The translations under genes and the position numbers were made by a program. A stretch of 17,913 nt of DNA, from positions 1-17,913 of the forward strand of contig DVLH01000190.1 in the NCBI GenBank assembly GCA_018715585.1. The letters run 5' to 3'. Origin of the DNA: Candidatus Aphodomonas merdavium (lineage in GTDB: Bacteria > Bacillota > Clostridia > Christensenellales > Aristaeellaceae). The notes beneath the pieces are model-generated. The model did no database searches. It was not told the DNA's origin and saw only the letters and a program-made list of their open reading frames with translations. The stretch's first letter is position 1; each line of letters opens with the position of its first letter. Shown one piece after another: positions 7,532 to 14,502 of the stretch.

Positions 7532-9124
7532 ATGCGAAAGATCATTTGTTGGCTGCTTGTTTTCACAGGGATGTTCGCCATGGCGCCGTGTTTTTCGTGC
7601 GCCTTTGCCCAAACGCCGATGACCTGGGACGAAGTGCTGGGCCAGATCGAGGGCGGCGCTGATACGGTTACGCTGCGCAATGCCGTTGAGGTGCCACAGG
7701 GAGCCGTGCTTGCACCGGAAGGAACGCTGACGATATCAGGCGATGGGTTTGCCATCTCCGGCGGGCTGACGGTGGAAAAAGGCACAGTCATTTTTAAGGA
7801 CGTTGCGCTGACGGGGAAAAACGGCGTGGACAGCGAGAACGGCGGCGTAGCGCTTGAGGTAGCGCCCGGCGCGGTTGCTGTTTTGTCCGGCTATAGCTCT
7901 GCGACAGGAGGCCGGGCCGGGGCGACAGGCATGCGCGGCGGGGACGGCATTGTCCTGCAAGGCGAAAAGAGCGGCCTGATCTTGCGCGGAAACGCCTACG
8001 CGTCAGGCGGCGTGGGGATGGAGACGGGCGGTAACGGCGTGACCGTTGCCGGCTGCGGCGTAAGCCTGATTGCGACGGATTCCGCATCGCTCCTGGGTGG
8101 AGCCGGAATGAACACGGGGGGTGCGGGGCTTTCCGCGCCCAGCTGTGCGGATATCACCATTTCTGGCGCGGCGCGCCTGGCGGGCGGAAACGGCACCATC
8201 AGCGGCGGCAGTGCGCTGGCATCGTTGGGCTGCGCCGTATGCGAGGCGGTGCAGGCGATTACAATTTCGGATGAGACGGTGCTCGTAGGCGGCGTTGGCT
8301 GGCAGGGGGGCAGCGGCGTGCAGATTGTGCGCCAAGCGCCCGGCGAGGAAGCCGACCTTGCGCTTGAGGGCGCCTGCATGCTCTTTGGCGGATCGGGAAT
8401 TGCGGGCGGTTTTGCGCTGGATGCGGAGAGCTGCTCCATCACCTGCGAAGGGGAGATTACTGCCATGGCCGGCAGCTATAGCCAAACGCAGATGCAGCCG
8501 CTATCGCTGGTGAACTGCACGCTCCTGACAGATTTGAACGCCATTACGCAGGCGGAAGGCGCGCAGATTGCGACCGATCCGACGCTGGCCGTTGGCGAAT
8601 ATGTCCACAACACGCTACAGCAGATGGACGCTCAAAGCCGCTTTGTCAGCGTGGAGTCGGTGCTGGACGAAGAAGCGATGACGACGTCGCTGGACGGGCT
8701 CAAGGCTGAGAAGGATACGCTCACGCAGGTTTACCTCAACGGCAGCGGATACCGCACGACGCTCTGGAACGCCACTTATGAAAAAAAGCTTTCGTTTAAA
8801 GAACGGTTGATGCCGGGCGAAAACGGCGGGCGCCTTGTGCTCATCGCGCAGGAATCGGTGGAATATCTGACGATGGAATCGACGATAGCGGCGCTGAAAA
8901 AATACGTTGAGCTTGGGCTGGACGAGCTGGCGCTGACGATGGTGGAGCCCATCTATTATGAGCGTGTGCTTGCGCTTGAGCCGCTGCTGGAGGCTGTGGA
9001 AGCATACGGCGAAGATAAGATTTCCCATGTGATCATCGGTACGGCGGACGATTGCGTCATCTTCCGCACGCAGGAAGGAGAATGGGACTATCAGGAGACG
9101 CTGATGGGCGAAATCATTCGGTAA
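7532..9124 (+). CDS. Secreted glycine-rich repeat protein, probable beta-helix
   Basis: 530 residues from ATG 7532, chosen because a signal peptide begins exactly there and an SD-like AGAGGGA precedes it; the same frame stays open further upstream to 7388. The signal peptide is MRK plus a hydrophobic core, with probable cleavage after AFA (residues 24-26). There is no lipobox, LPXTG motif or C-terminal membrane helix, so it is probably released or held non-covalently. Residues 40-110 (TVTLRNAVEV, LTISGDGFAISGG) have the short beta-strand style of pectin-lyase-like beta-helices. Residues 112-316 hold about seven glycine-rich units. Residues 350-530 form a separate alpha/beta region I do not recognise. 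There is no visible catalytic motif. It might be an adhesin or surface-layer component, but function is unknown. Confidence 0.8.
   Translation: MRKIICWLLVFTGMFAMAPCFSCAFAQTPMTWDEVLGQIEGGADTVTLRNAVEVPQGAVLAPEGTLTISGDGFAISGGLTVEKGTVIFKDVALTGKNGVDSENGGVALEVAPGAVAVLSGYSSATGGRAGATGMRGGDGIVLQGEKSGLILRGNAYASGGVGMETGGNGVTVAGCGVSLIATDSASLLGGAGMNTGGAGLSAPSCADITISGAARLAGGNGTISGGSALASLGCAVCEAVQAITISDETVLVGGVGWQGGSGVQIVRQAPGEEADLALEGACMLFGGSGIAGGFALDAESCSITCEGEITAMAGSYSQTQMQPLSLVNCTLLTDLNAITQAEGAQIATDPTLAVGEYVHNTLQQMDAQSRFVSVESVLDEEAMTTSLDGLKAEKDTLTQVYLNGSGYRTTLWNATYEKKLSFKERLMPGENGGRLVLIAQESVEYLTMESTIAALKKYVELGLDELALTMVEPIYYERVLALEPLLEAVEAYGEDKISHVIIGTADDCVIFRTQEGEWDYQETLMGEIIR
7865..8479 (+). repeat. 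About seven glycine-rich beta-helix-like units in the secreted protein
   Basis: Residues about 112-316 repeat a pattern of short hydrophobic strand, small residues, GG.G...GG.G, strand, Cys or small residue, with a unit length of 28-34. Examples are LLGGAGMNTGGAGL, LAGGNGTISGGSAL and LVGGVGWQGGSGVQ. The length varies, unlike the rigid period of the neighbouring TPR-like protein. Confidence 0.65.
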
Positions 9125-9149
9125 AATTTTCGGGCGGGCATTTTTACCG
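9119..9149 (+). terminator. Possible terminator of the beta-helix gene
   Basis: CGGTAAAA (9119-9126, including the stop codon) pairs with TTTTACCG (9142-9149) across a 15-nt loop, and a pyrimidine-rich tract (cTTTCCTTTTG) follows. The stem is perfect but partly A/T and the U-tract is interrupted, so termination may be partial. Confidence 0.45.
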
Positions 9150-9150
9150 C

Positions 9151-9179
9151 TTTCCTTTTGCTGCCGGTTGTGCTATACT
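9151..9179 (+). promoter_or_regulatory. Extended -10 promoter of the zinc-ribbon gene
   Basis: TGC followed by TATACT (9174-9179), with TTTCCT at the -35 position (9151-9156). It closely resembles the promoter at 7445-7473. The predicted start near 9186 leaves a leader of about 120 nt before ATG 9308. Confidence 0.65.
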
Positions 9180-9296
9180 TCGCGGCAGGCCCAACAAATA
9201 CGGGAACCGTGGAATCCGCCTCATGTCAAAAGGAGCCCATCCGATGACTAAGGGGTTTGCCAAGGGATCATCGGAATTGGGTACTGTTATGAGGAG

Positions 9297-9327
9297 GTCT
9301 TCCATTTATGTACGAAGACAAAGTCTT
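9297..9327 (+). promoter_or_regulatory. Alternative hairpins around the zinc-ribbon start codon
   Basis: GTCTTC (9297-9302, touching the SD) can pair with GAAGAC (9314-9319), placing ATG 9308 in the loop. The AAGAC of the second arm can instead pair with GTCTT (9323-9327). The two pairings exclude each other. Part of this sequence encodes the family-conserved EDKVL, so it may be fortuitous. Confidence 0.3.
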
Positions 9328-9604
9328 GACTTGCCGCGAGTGCGGCGCCGAATTCACCTTCAGCGCGTCCGAACAGGAATTTTATGCCAGCAAGGGCTTC
9401 CAGAACCAGCCCAGCCGCTGCCCCGCGTGCCGCGCGGCGCGCCGCGCTGCCGGCGGCAACGGCCAGCCCCGTGGCGAGCGCCAGATGTACGAAGTGATCT
9501 GCGACGGCTGCGGCTGCACCACGCAGGTCCCCTTCCAGCCCCGTGGCGACCGTCCGGTCTACTGCCGCGAGTGCTTCGAGCGCCAGCGCCAGAACAACTA
9601 CTAA
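9308..9604 (+). CDS. Small double zinc-ribbon protein (zf_Tbcl-like)
   Basis: 98 residues. The N-terminal half has DKVLTCRECG, then a phenylalanine/glutamate segment (EFTFSASEQEFYASKGF), then RCPACRAAR. This is the widespread 'probable zinc-ribbon' family of Bacillota and Chloroflexota, with C9, C12, C38 and C41 as ligands. The second half has CDGCG, VPFQPRGDRPVYC and CREC, giving C65, C68, C86 and C89 as a second site. The linker is rich in Arg and Gly, suggesting nucleic acid contact. The exact role is not established. SD AGGAGG at 9292-9297 has a 10-nt spacer. The gene has its own promoter and a hairpin behind it, so it is probably a short, well-expressed transcript. Confidence 0.9.
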   Translation: MYEDKVLTCRECGAEFTFSASEQEFYASKGFQNQPSRCPACRAARRAAGGNGQPRGERQMYEVICDGCGCTTQVPFQPRGDRPVYCRECFERQRQNNY

Positions 9605-9618
9605 GCGAAAAAGTGAGC

Positions 9619-9651
9619 CGGGCCGTCCGCTGGACGGCCCGACGCGCTTTT
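9619..9651 (+). terminator. Hairpin after the zinc-ribbon gene, weak terminator
   Basis: A 10-bp GC stem (9619-9628 with 9632-9641, CGGGCCGTCC/GGACGGCCCG) has a 3-nt loop. Four T follow only after a 6-nt gap (9648-9651). It may end some transcripts or protect the mRNA 3' end, letting part of transcription continue into the phosphatase gene. Confidence 0.55.
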
Positions 9652-9682
9652 GGATGCATTTGCTTGCCAAAGAGGAGGACGC

Positions 9683-10216
9683 ATGCTTTCAACGTTTGAA
9701 ATTTCCATCCTGGACGCCATTGCATCGATGCGCACGGCGTTTTGGGATGGCTTTTTTTCCTGCGTGACACACCTGGGCGATGCGGGCCTTGCGTGGATTG
9801 CGCTCGGCTGCGCGCTATGCGTCAATCGCAAATACCGGGCGGCCGGCGTGGCGGTGCTCGCGGCGCTGCTGGCGGACGTGCTGCTGTGCAATGCGCTGAT
9901 TAAACCGCTGGTGCGCCGCATACGCCCGTACGAGATCAACACGGCCGTGCAGCTGCTGATCGCCCGGCCGTCGGATTATTCGTTCCCCTCCGGGCATACG
10001 GCGGCGTCCTTTGCGGCGGCCAGCGCGCTGCTTTTTGCAGGGAAGCGGCGCCTGGCGGTGGGCGCGTTTGTGCTGGCGGTGGTGATCGGTTTTTCGAGGC
10101 TGTATTTGTATGTTCATTTCCCCACCGATGTGCTTGCGGGCGCGGCGCTGGGCACGCTGTGCGGTTTTGTGGGGGCGAAGGCGGCCACGCGGGCGTTTTC
10201 TTCGCTGCGAAGCTGA
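9683..10216 (+). CDS. PAP2-family membrane phosphatase
   Basis: 177 residues from ATG 9683, preceded by AGGAGG (9673-9678). All three PAP2 motifs are intact: KPLVRRIRP (K74, R81, P82), PSGH (S103, G104, H105) and SRLYLYVHFPTD (R139, H145, D149). H145 is the expected phosphoryl nucleophile and H105 the acid. Several hydrophobic helices (about 32-47, 53-70, 106-120, 125-140, 150-167) indicate a multi-pass membrane enzyme with an outward active site. Small bacterial members dephosphorylate undecaprenyl pyrophosphate (BcrC-type) or phosphatidylglycerol/phosphatidate species; the substrate cannot be decided from sequence. No promoter of its own is evident, so it probably depends on readthrough from the zinc-ribbon gene. 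Confidence 0.9.
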   Translation: MLSTFEISILDAIASMRTAFWDGFFSCVTHLGDAGLAWIALGCALCVNRKYRAAGVAVLAALLADVLLCNALIKPLVRRIRPYEINTAVQLLIARPSDYSFPSGHTAASFAAASALLFAGKRRLAVGAFVLAVVIGFSRLYLYVHFPTDVLAGAALGTLCGFVGAKAATRAFSSLRS

Positions 10217-10225
10217 AAGCCGCCG

Positions 10226-10254
10226 TTCCCGCTGGGACGCGTTTATGCTATAAT
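10226..10254 (+). promoter_or_regulatory. Extended -10 promoter of the esterase gene
   Basis: TATAAT (10249-10254) is preceded by TGC, the third extended -10 of this form in the window. The -35 position (TTCCCG, 10226-10231) is poor. The predicted transcript start is about 24 nt before ATG 10285. Confidence 0.65.
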
Positions 10255-10284
10255 CGAAAAAAAGCGAGCCGGGAGGCGGAGGAT

Positions 10285-11040
10285 ATGTCGGAAAACTTTT
10301 CTCATCCAAACGCGCAGCCGTTCCTGCTGGAAGCAGGAGAGGACGCCGTTTTGCTCATCCATGGATTTACGGGCGCGCCGGGACATATGCGGGTAATCGG
10401 CGAAGCAGTACAAAAGGCCGGGTTTACGGCGCGGGGCATCCGGCTGCCCGGCCATGGCGAAACGGTGGAAAAGATGATGCAAAGCGGCGCGCAGCAGTGG
10501 CTCGATGCCTGCCGCGAGGCTTATCAGGAAATGTGCGGCCGTTACCGGCATGTCTCGGTCGGCGGGCTTTCGATGGGCGGCATCCTCGCAACGCTGCTGG
10601 CGGAAGAGTTTGAACCTGCATGCCTGGTGCTCTTTGCCCCGGCAATGAAATACCGCAGCCAGCTCAACTATCTTTCCCCGGTTGTCAAATATTTGTGCCC
10701 TACGCTGCGTTGGCCGTCCAACCTGGGGCGCAAGGATTTCCTTTATGAGTACGACTATGGATACGAAAAAATCCCTGTGAGGAAGGTAGAGGATATGACA
10801 CACCTACAGCGCAAAGCATGCGCGGGGCTTGCGGCCGTTACCTGTCCCACGCTCGTCATCCAGTCGCATAAGGACGAGCAGGTGCACATCTCCGTGCCGG
10901 AAATCGTCACCCGCGGCGTTTCCTCCCGGGTGCGCGAAATTTGCTGGGTGGACAACTCCAGCCATGTCTGTACCATCGGCCCGGACCGCGCCTATGTGTG
11001 CGCGCGCGTCATTGACTTTTTGCGCCGTTACGGGGTATAA
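10285..11040 (+). CDS. Alpha/beta-hydrolase, Est30-like carboxylesterase or monoacylglycerol lipase
   Basis: 251 residues. ATG 10285 has GGGAGG (10271-10276) at an 8-nt spacer. The frame is open upstream but overlaps the phosphatase gene. HGFTG (26-30) supplies the oxyanion hole, GLSMGG has the nucleophile S96, HKDEQV has D197, and NSSH has H227. These match Geobacillus Est30 (S94, D193, H223; 247 residues) in both spacing and length. There is no signal peptide, so it is cytosolic. Such enzymes hydrolyse short- to medium-chain esters or monoacylglycerols; a role in lipid turnover would fit the adjacent lipid phosphatase, but that is inference. The stop codon overlaps the -10 of the next promoter, and no terminator follows. 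Confidence 0.88.
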   Translation: MSENFSHPNAQPFLLEAGEDAVLLIHGFTGAPGHMRVIGEAVQKAGFTARGIRLPGHGETVEKMMQSGAQQWLDACREAYQEMCGRYRHVSVGGLSMGGILATLLAEEFEPACLVLFAPAMKYRSQLNYLSPVVKYLCPTLRWPSNLGRKDFLYEYDYGYEKIPVRKVEDMTHLQRKACAGLAAVTCPTLVIQSHKDEQVHISVPEIVTRGVSSRVREICWVDNSSHVCTIGPDRAYVCARVIDFLRRYGV

Positions 11041-11041
11041 T
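11012..11041 (+). promoter_or_regulatory. Near-consensus promoter inside the esterase 3' end
   Basis: TTGACT (11012-11017), an 18-nt spacer, then TATAAT (11036-11041). The -10 contains the esterase stop codon TAA (11038-11040). It should start transcription near 11048, about 54 nt before the foldase gene, and probably feeds the genes behind it. Confidence 0.8.
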
Positions 11042-11101
11042 TCATTTTTGTGACAATCATGCCCGCTTTGCGCTGCTGCGGGAGAAAAAGGAGTCAATTC
11101 T

Positions 11102-12406
11102 GTGATGAAAAAATGGGTTTCGCTGCTTGTGATGGTTGTTCTGGTCCTTTCGCTGGCGGGCTGCCAGAAATCGCCTGAGGAAGATGCCGCTACCGTCGTG
11201 GCGGAGGTAAACGGCGCGACGATTACCAAGGGAGAGGCGACGGAGTTCTATAATCAAATTCTGTTGCAAAACCAGTATGTTGCCCAGATGTACGGCATGG
11301 CGTTCGACCCGGAGGATAAATCGACCATCAGCTCAATCAAGGCGGAAACGCTGACGATGCTTACGCAGAACATGGTGCTGGAGCAGAAGCTTGAGGAGCT
11401 GGGCCTGGGGCTGACCGAGGAGGAAACGGCGGACCTGGAGGCGCAAGCGCAGCAGGAGCGTGCCGAGGAGATTGCCAACATTTCTAACGATTATGGCATT
11501 ACGCTGGAAGAGGCGGACGAGCTGCTCGTCAGCCAGGGCTTCTCGCAGAGCATGATTACCTATTCGCTGCGGCAGTCTGAAATCATCAGCCGCTTGGAAG
11601 AATATACGGGGGCGGATGTGACTGTGACCGAGGAGGAAATCCAGGAGGAATATGATTCCCGCCTGCAAACCGCCAAGGAAACCTATCAGGACGATCCGTC
11701 GCAATATGCTGTGGACGTTTCCAACGGCACGCTCCTCTTTTGCCGTCCGGAAGGGTACCGCAACATTAAAAACCTCGTTATCACCTTCCCCGAGGAGACA
11801 CAGACGCAGCTGAATACACTCAGCGATCAGATTTATGAGGCCTCCTATTATGCGTACATGTACGACACCCAGATCTCCATGTACGGCACGTCGATGGATG
11901 CCAACACGCTCGTGGAATATACGGACCTGAAAAACACCTATGAACAGCAGGCCCAGGAGCTGCAGGAGGAGTATGATGCGCTTGTGGCCTCCGGCCAGGA
12001 GGAGATCCGCGCGCACGCCGAGGAAGTCCTTGCGCTGTGCCAGCAGGAAGGCGCCGACTTTGACGCGCTGATGGCCGAATATAACGGCGATACGGCCACG
12101 GGCACGCTTGTGACGGAAGGCTATCCCGTCTGCGCGGACAATGACGTCTATGTCGAAGCGTTTACCGAGGGCGCCATGGCGCTGGAAAACCCCGGGGACA
12201 TTTCCGGCCTGATTGCCAGCGATTACGGCTTCCACATCTTGTTCTATGCTTCCGACGTGGAGGCGGGCGACTTGCCGCTGGAGGGCAAGCTTTACGATGC
12301 CCTATCCGGTGAACTGCTGGCGGAGAAGAAAGAGACGGCATACAACGACGCCTGCCAGGCGTGGATTGACGAGGCCGATATCAAAACGTACGTTAGCAAG
12401 CTGTGA
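11102..12406 (+). CDS. PrsA/SurA-like lipoprotein foldase with a modified parvulin domain
   Basis: 434 residues from GTG 11102, which sits 8 nt from AAGGAG (11088-11093); ATG 11105 (11-nt spacer) is the alternative. A lipoprotein signal peptide ends in LAGC, with lipidated C21. Residues 30-175 form the SurA_N-type chaperone region (VVAEVNGATITKGE). Residues 220-229 (RNIKNLVITF) correspond to the first strand of a parvulin-type PPIase, and 304-385 to the remainder (GADFDALMAEY, NPGDISGLIASDYGFHILF). About 73 helical, Glu/Gln/Tyr-rich residues are inserted between them. The usual His of SHILV is Asn here (N224), while the second His (H378) is kept, so isomerase activity is doubtful. It should help secreted proteins fold outside the membrane. 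cysS follows after a 62-nt gap. Confidence 0.85.
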   Translation: MMKKWVSLLVMVVLVLSLAGCQKSPEEDAATVVAEVNGATITKGEATEFYNQILLQNQYVAQMYGMAFDPEDKSTISSIKAETLTMLTQNMVLEQKLEELGLGLTEEETADLEAQAQQERAEEIANISNDYGITLEEADELLVSQGFSQSMITYSLRQSEIISRLEEYTGADVTVTEEEIQEEYDSRLQTAKETYQDDPSQYAVDVSNGTLLFCRPEGYRNIKNLVITFPEETQTQLNTLSDQIYEASYYAYMYDTQISMYGTSMDANTLVEYTDLKNTYEQQAQELQEEYDALVASGQEEIRAHAEEVLALCQQEGADFDALMAEYNGDTATGTLVTEGYPVCADNDVYVEAFTEGAMALENPGDISGLIASDYGFHILFYASDVEAGDLPLEGKLYDALSGELLAEKKETAYNDACQAWIDEADIKTYVSKL

Positions 12407-12416
12407 CGCTTTACGC

Positions 12417-12443
12417 CGCGCCCGCCGCAACACGGCGGGCGCG
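12417..12443 (+). other. Strong GC hairpin between the foldase gene and cysS
   Basis: An 11-bp perfect stem (12417-12427 with 12433-12443) has a 5-nt loop (caaca). No T-run follows, so it is not a standard terminator. It may protect the 3' end of the upstream message or cause partial attenuation before cysS. Confidence 0.6.
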
Positions 12444-12468
12444 CAATTGCAACAAAGGGGAGAAAGCC

Positions 12469-13869
12469 ATGAAGATTTTTAACACCATGACCCGCAAAAA
12501 GGAAGAGTTTGTGCCGTTGGAGCCCGGCAAAGTCAAAATGTACGCTTGCGGGCCGACCGTGTACAATTATTTCCATATCGGCAATGCGCGCCCGTTCGTG
12601 GTGTTTGATACGCTGCGGCGGTATTTGGAACACCGCGGCTACGCGGTGACGTTCGTGCAGAATTTCACCGACATCGACGATAAGATGATCCGCCGCGCTA
12701 ACGAAGAGGGCGTGAGCGTGCGCGAGCTGGCCGAACGGTTTATTGCCGCCTATTATGAGGACGCGGCGGCGCTGGGCGTGCGCCCGGCCACCGTTCACCC
12801 GCGCGCGACCGACCACATCGCCGAGATCATCGCGCTCATTCAAAAGCTTGAGGCGAACGGCCTGGCCTACGCTACAGGCAACGGCGACGTCTATTTTGAC
12901 ACGCAAAAATACCGCAACGCCTATGGCAAGCTCTCCGGACAGAACCTTGACGACCTGGAAAGCGGCGCGCGCATCGAGGTGGACGAGATCAAGCGCTATC
13001 CGATGGACTTTGCACTCTGGAAAGGGCAAAAGCCCGGCGAGCCCGCGTGGGATTCGCCGTGGGGCAAGGGCCGCCCCGGCTGGCATATCGAGTGCTCCGC
13101 CATGAGCATGAAATACCTGGGCGAGACGATCGACATTCACGGCGGCGGGCAGGACTTGATCTTCCCCCACCATGAAAACGAGATTGCCCAGAGCGAGGGC
13201 GCCACGGGCAAGCCGTTTGTCCGCTATTGGATGCACAACGGCTTCCTGAACGTGGACAACCAGAAGATGTCCAAATCGCTGGGGAACTTCTTTACCGTGC
13301 GCGATATCCGCGAACAATACGACCTGGAAGCCGTGCGCATGTTCCTGCTCTCGGCGCATTACCGCAGCCCGCTGAACTTCTCCCGCGAGCAGATTGAGCA
13401 GGCGAAGGCGGCGCTAGACCGCATGTATACGGCGCGGGACAACCTGGCGTTCCTGCGCGAAGGGGCGGTGGACCGTCCGGCGGATGAGACGGAAGCTGCG
13501 CTGATGGAGGCGGCGGAGGCAAGCCTGAAGAAGTTCGACGAGGCGATGGACGACGACCTGAATACGGCCGACGCCATCGGCGCCATTTTTGAATTGATCA
13601 AGCATGCCAATATTGCGCTCAAGCCCGGATGCGCCCGGGAGGCTGTGGACGCGGCATGGAACGCATTTACCGAGATGACGGGCGTGCTGGGGCTGGTCAA
13701 GCCCGCCAGCAAAGAGGACGACGCCGAAGTGGATGCCCTCGTGAAGGCGCGTGCACAAGCGCGCAAGGAAAAGAACTGGAAGGAGAGCGACCGCATCCGC
13801 GACGAGCTCAAGGCAAGGGGCTATATCGTCGAGGATACGGCGGCCGGGCAAAAGGTGCGCAAAGCCTGA
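12469..13869 (+). CDS. cysS: Cysteinyl-tRNA synthetase
   Basis: 466 residues, normal for this class I synthetase, which charges tRNA-Cys. ATG 12469 follows AGGGGAG (6-nt spacer). HIGN (36-39) is the HIGH motif and KMSKS is at 266-270. The zinc ligands that select cysteine are C27, C209, H234 and E238, essentially at E. coli positions. FTDIDDKMIRRA and WHIECSAMS are also typical. The C-terminal end (NWKESDRIRDELKARGYIVEDT) is the standard anticodon-recognition tail. The gap before it contains only a hairpin, with no T-box leader. It probably shares a transcript with the foldase upstream and the glpP-like gene 36 nt downstream. Confidence 0.98.
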   Translation: MKIFNTMTRKKEEFVPLEPGKVKMYACGPTVYNYFHIGNARPFVVFDTLRRYLEHRGYAVTFVQNFTDIDDKMIRRANEEGVSVRELAERFIAAYYEDAAALGVRPATVHPRATDHIAEIIALIQKLEANGLAYATGNGDVYFDTQKYRNAYGKLSGQNLDDLESGARIEVDEIKRYPMDFALWKGQKPGEPAWDSPWGKGRPGWHIECSAMSMKYLGETIDIHGGGQDLIFPHHENEIAQSEGATGKPFVRYWMHNGFLNVDNQKMSKSLGNFFTVRDIREQYDLEAVRMFLLSAHYRSPLNFSREQIEQAKAALDRMYTARDNLAFLREGAVDRPADETEAALMEAAEASLKKFDEAMDDDLNTADAIGAIFELIKHANIALKPGCAREAVDAAWNAFTEMTGVLGLVKPASKEDDAEVDALVKARAQARKEKNWKESDRIRDELKARGYIVEDTAAGQKVRKA

Positions 13870-13905
13870 CGGCCGCGCGCACCGGGTAGACAGGGAGGAA
13901 GGCCA

Positions 13906-14490
13906 ATGCAGGAAATCCTTGCGGCGCTGCGCGCCGTGCCTGTGATTGCGGCCGTGCGCGGCGCGGAACAGCTTGCCTGCGCGCTTGAAAGCCGCGTGGG
14001 GGTGGTTTTCCTGCTGGGCGGCGATCCTGCGTCGCTTCCGGGAAGGGTTCGGGCGGCGTTGGATGCGGGCAAGCTGGCGTTTGTGCATATGGATCTGGTG
14101 GAAGGGTTTGCCCATGATGCGGCGGGCGTGCGCTGGCTGGCGCGCGCGGTGCGGCCAACGGGCGTGCTCTCCACGCGCGCGCCGCTGCTGCGCGCGGCGT
14201 CGGAAGAAGGGCTTTTGACCGTGCTGCGCATCTTCATGGTGGATTCTTCGTCGCTGGCGACGGGGGTGCGCATGGCGAAAAGCTGCGAGCCTACGCTCAT
14301 TGAGGTGATGCCCGGGCTGGCCACGCGCGCCATTGCCAGGCTCAGCCGGAGCGTGGCGCAGCCGGTGATTGCCGGCGGCATGCTCGAGGAGGCCGCCGAT
14401 GTGGAGGCGGCGCTGCAGGCGGGCGCGCTGGCGGCGTCTACATCGTCCCGGGCGCTGTGGACGCGCGGCGGATGGAATGCGGAAGGATAA
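13906..14490 (+). CDS. glpP: GlpP-family glycerol-3-phosphate-responsive antiterminator
   Basis: 194 residues, the family's usual size. The pattern follows GlpP throughout: PVIAAVRG, VVFLLGGD, KLAFVHMDLVEGFAHD, GVLSTRAPLLRAASEEGLLTVLRIFMVDS, PTLIEVMPG, QPVIAGGM and ALAASTSSRALW. The family folds as a TIM barrel; in Bacillus subtilis GlpP binds glycerol 3-phosphate and the leader RNA of glycerol genes to allow transcription past a terminator. No glycerol uptake or kinase gene is in the window, so it either acts elsewhere or has another role. SD GGGAGGAAGG precedes ATG 13906. Its stop codon overlaps the SD of cmk, so the two are probably coupled. Confidence 0.88.
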   Translation: MQEILAALRAVPVIAAVRGAEQLACALESRVGVVFLLGGDPASLPGRVRAALDAGKLAFVHMDLVEGFAHDAAGVRWLARAVRPTGVLSTRAPLLRAASEEGLLTVLRIFMVDSSSLATGVRMAKSCEPTLIEVMPGLATRAIARLSRSVAQPVIAGGMLEEAADVEAALQAGALAASTSSRALWTRGGWNAEG

Positions 14491-14502
14491 GGAGGGCTGC
14501 GC

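Noticed and set aside
12407..12468. T-box leader for cysS
   Set aside because: The gap is only 62 nt, with a simple hairpin and no specifier loop or T-box sequence.
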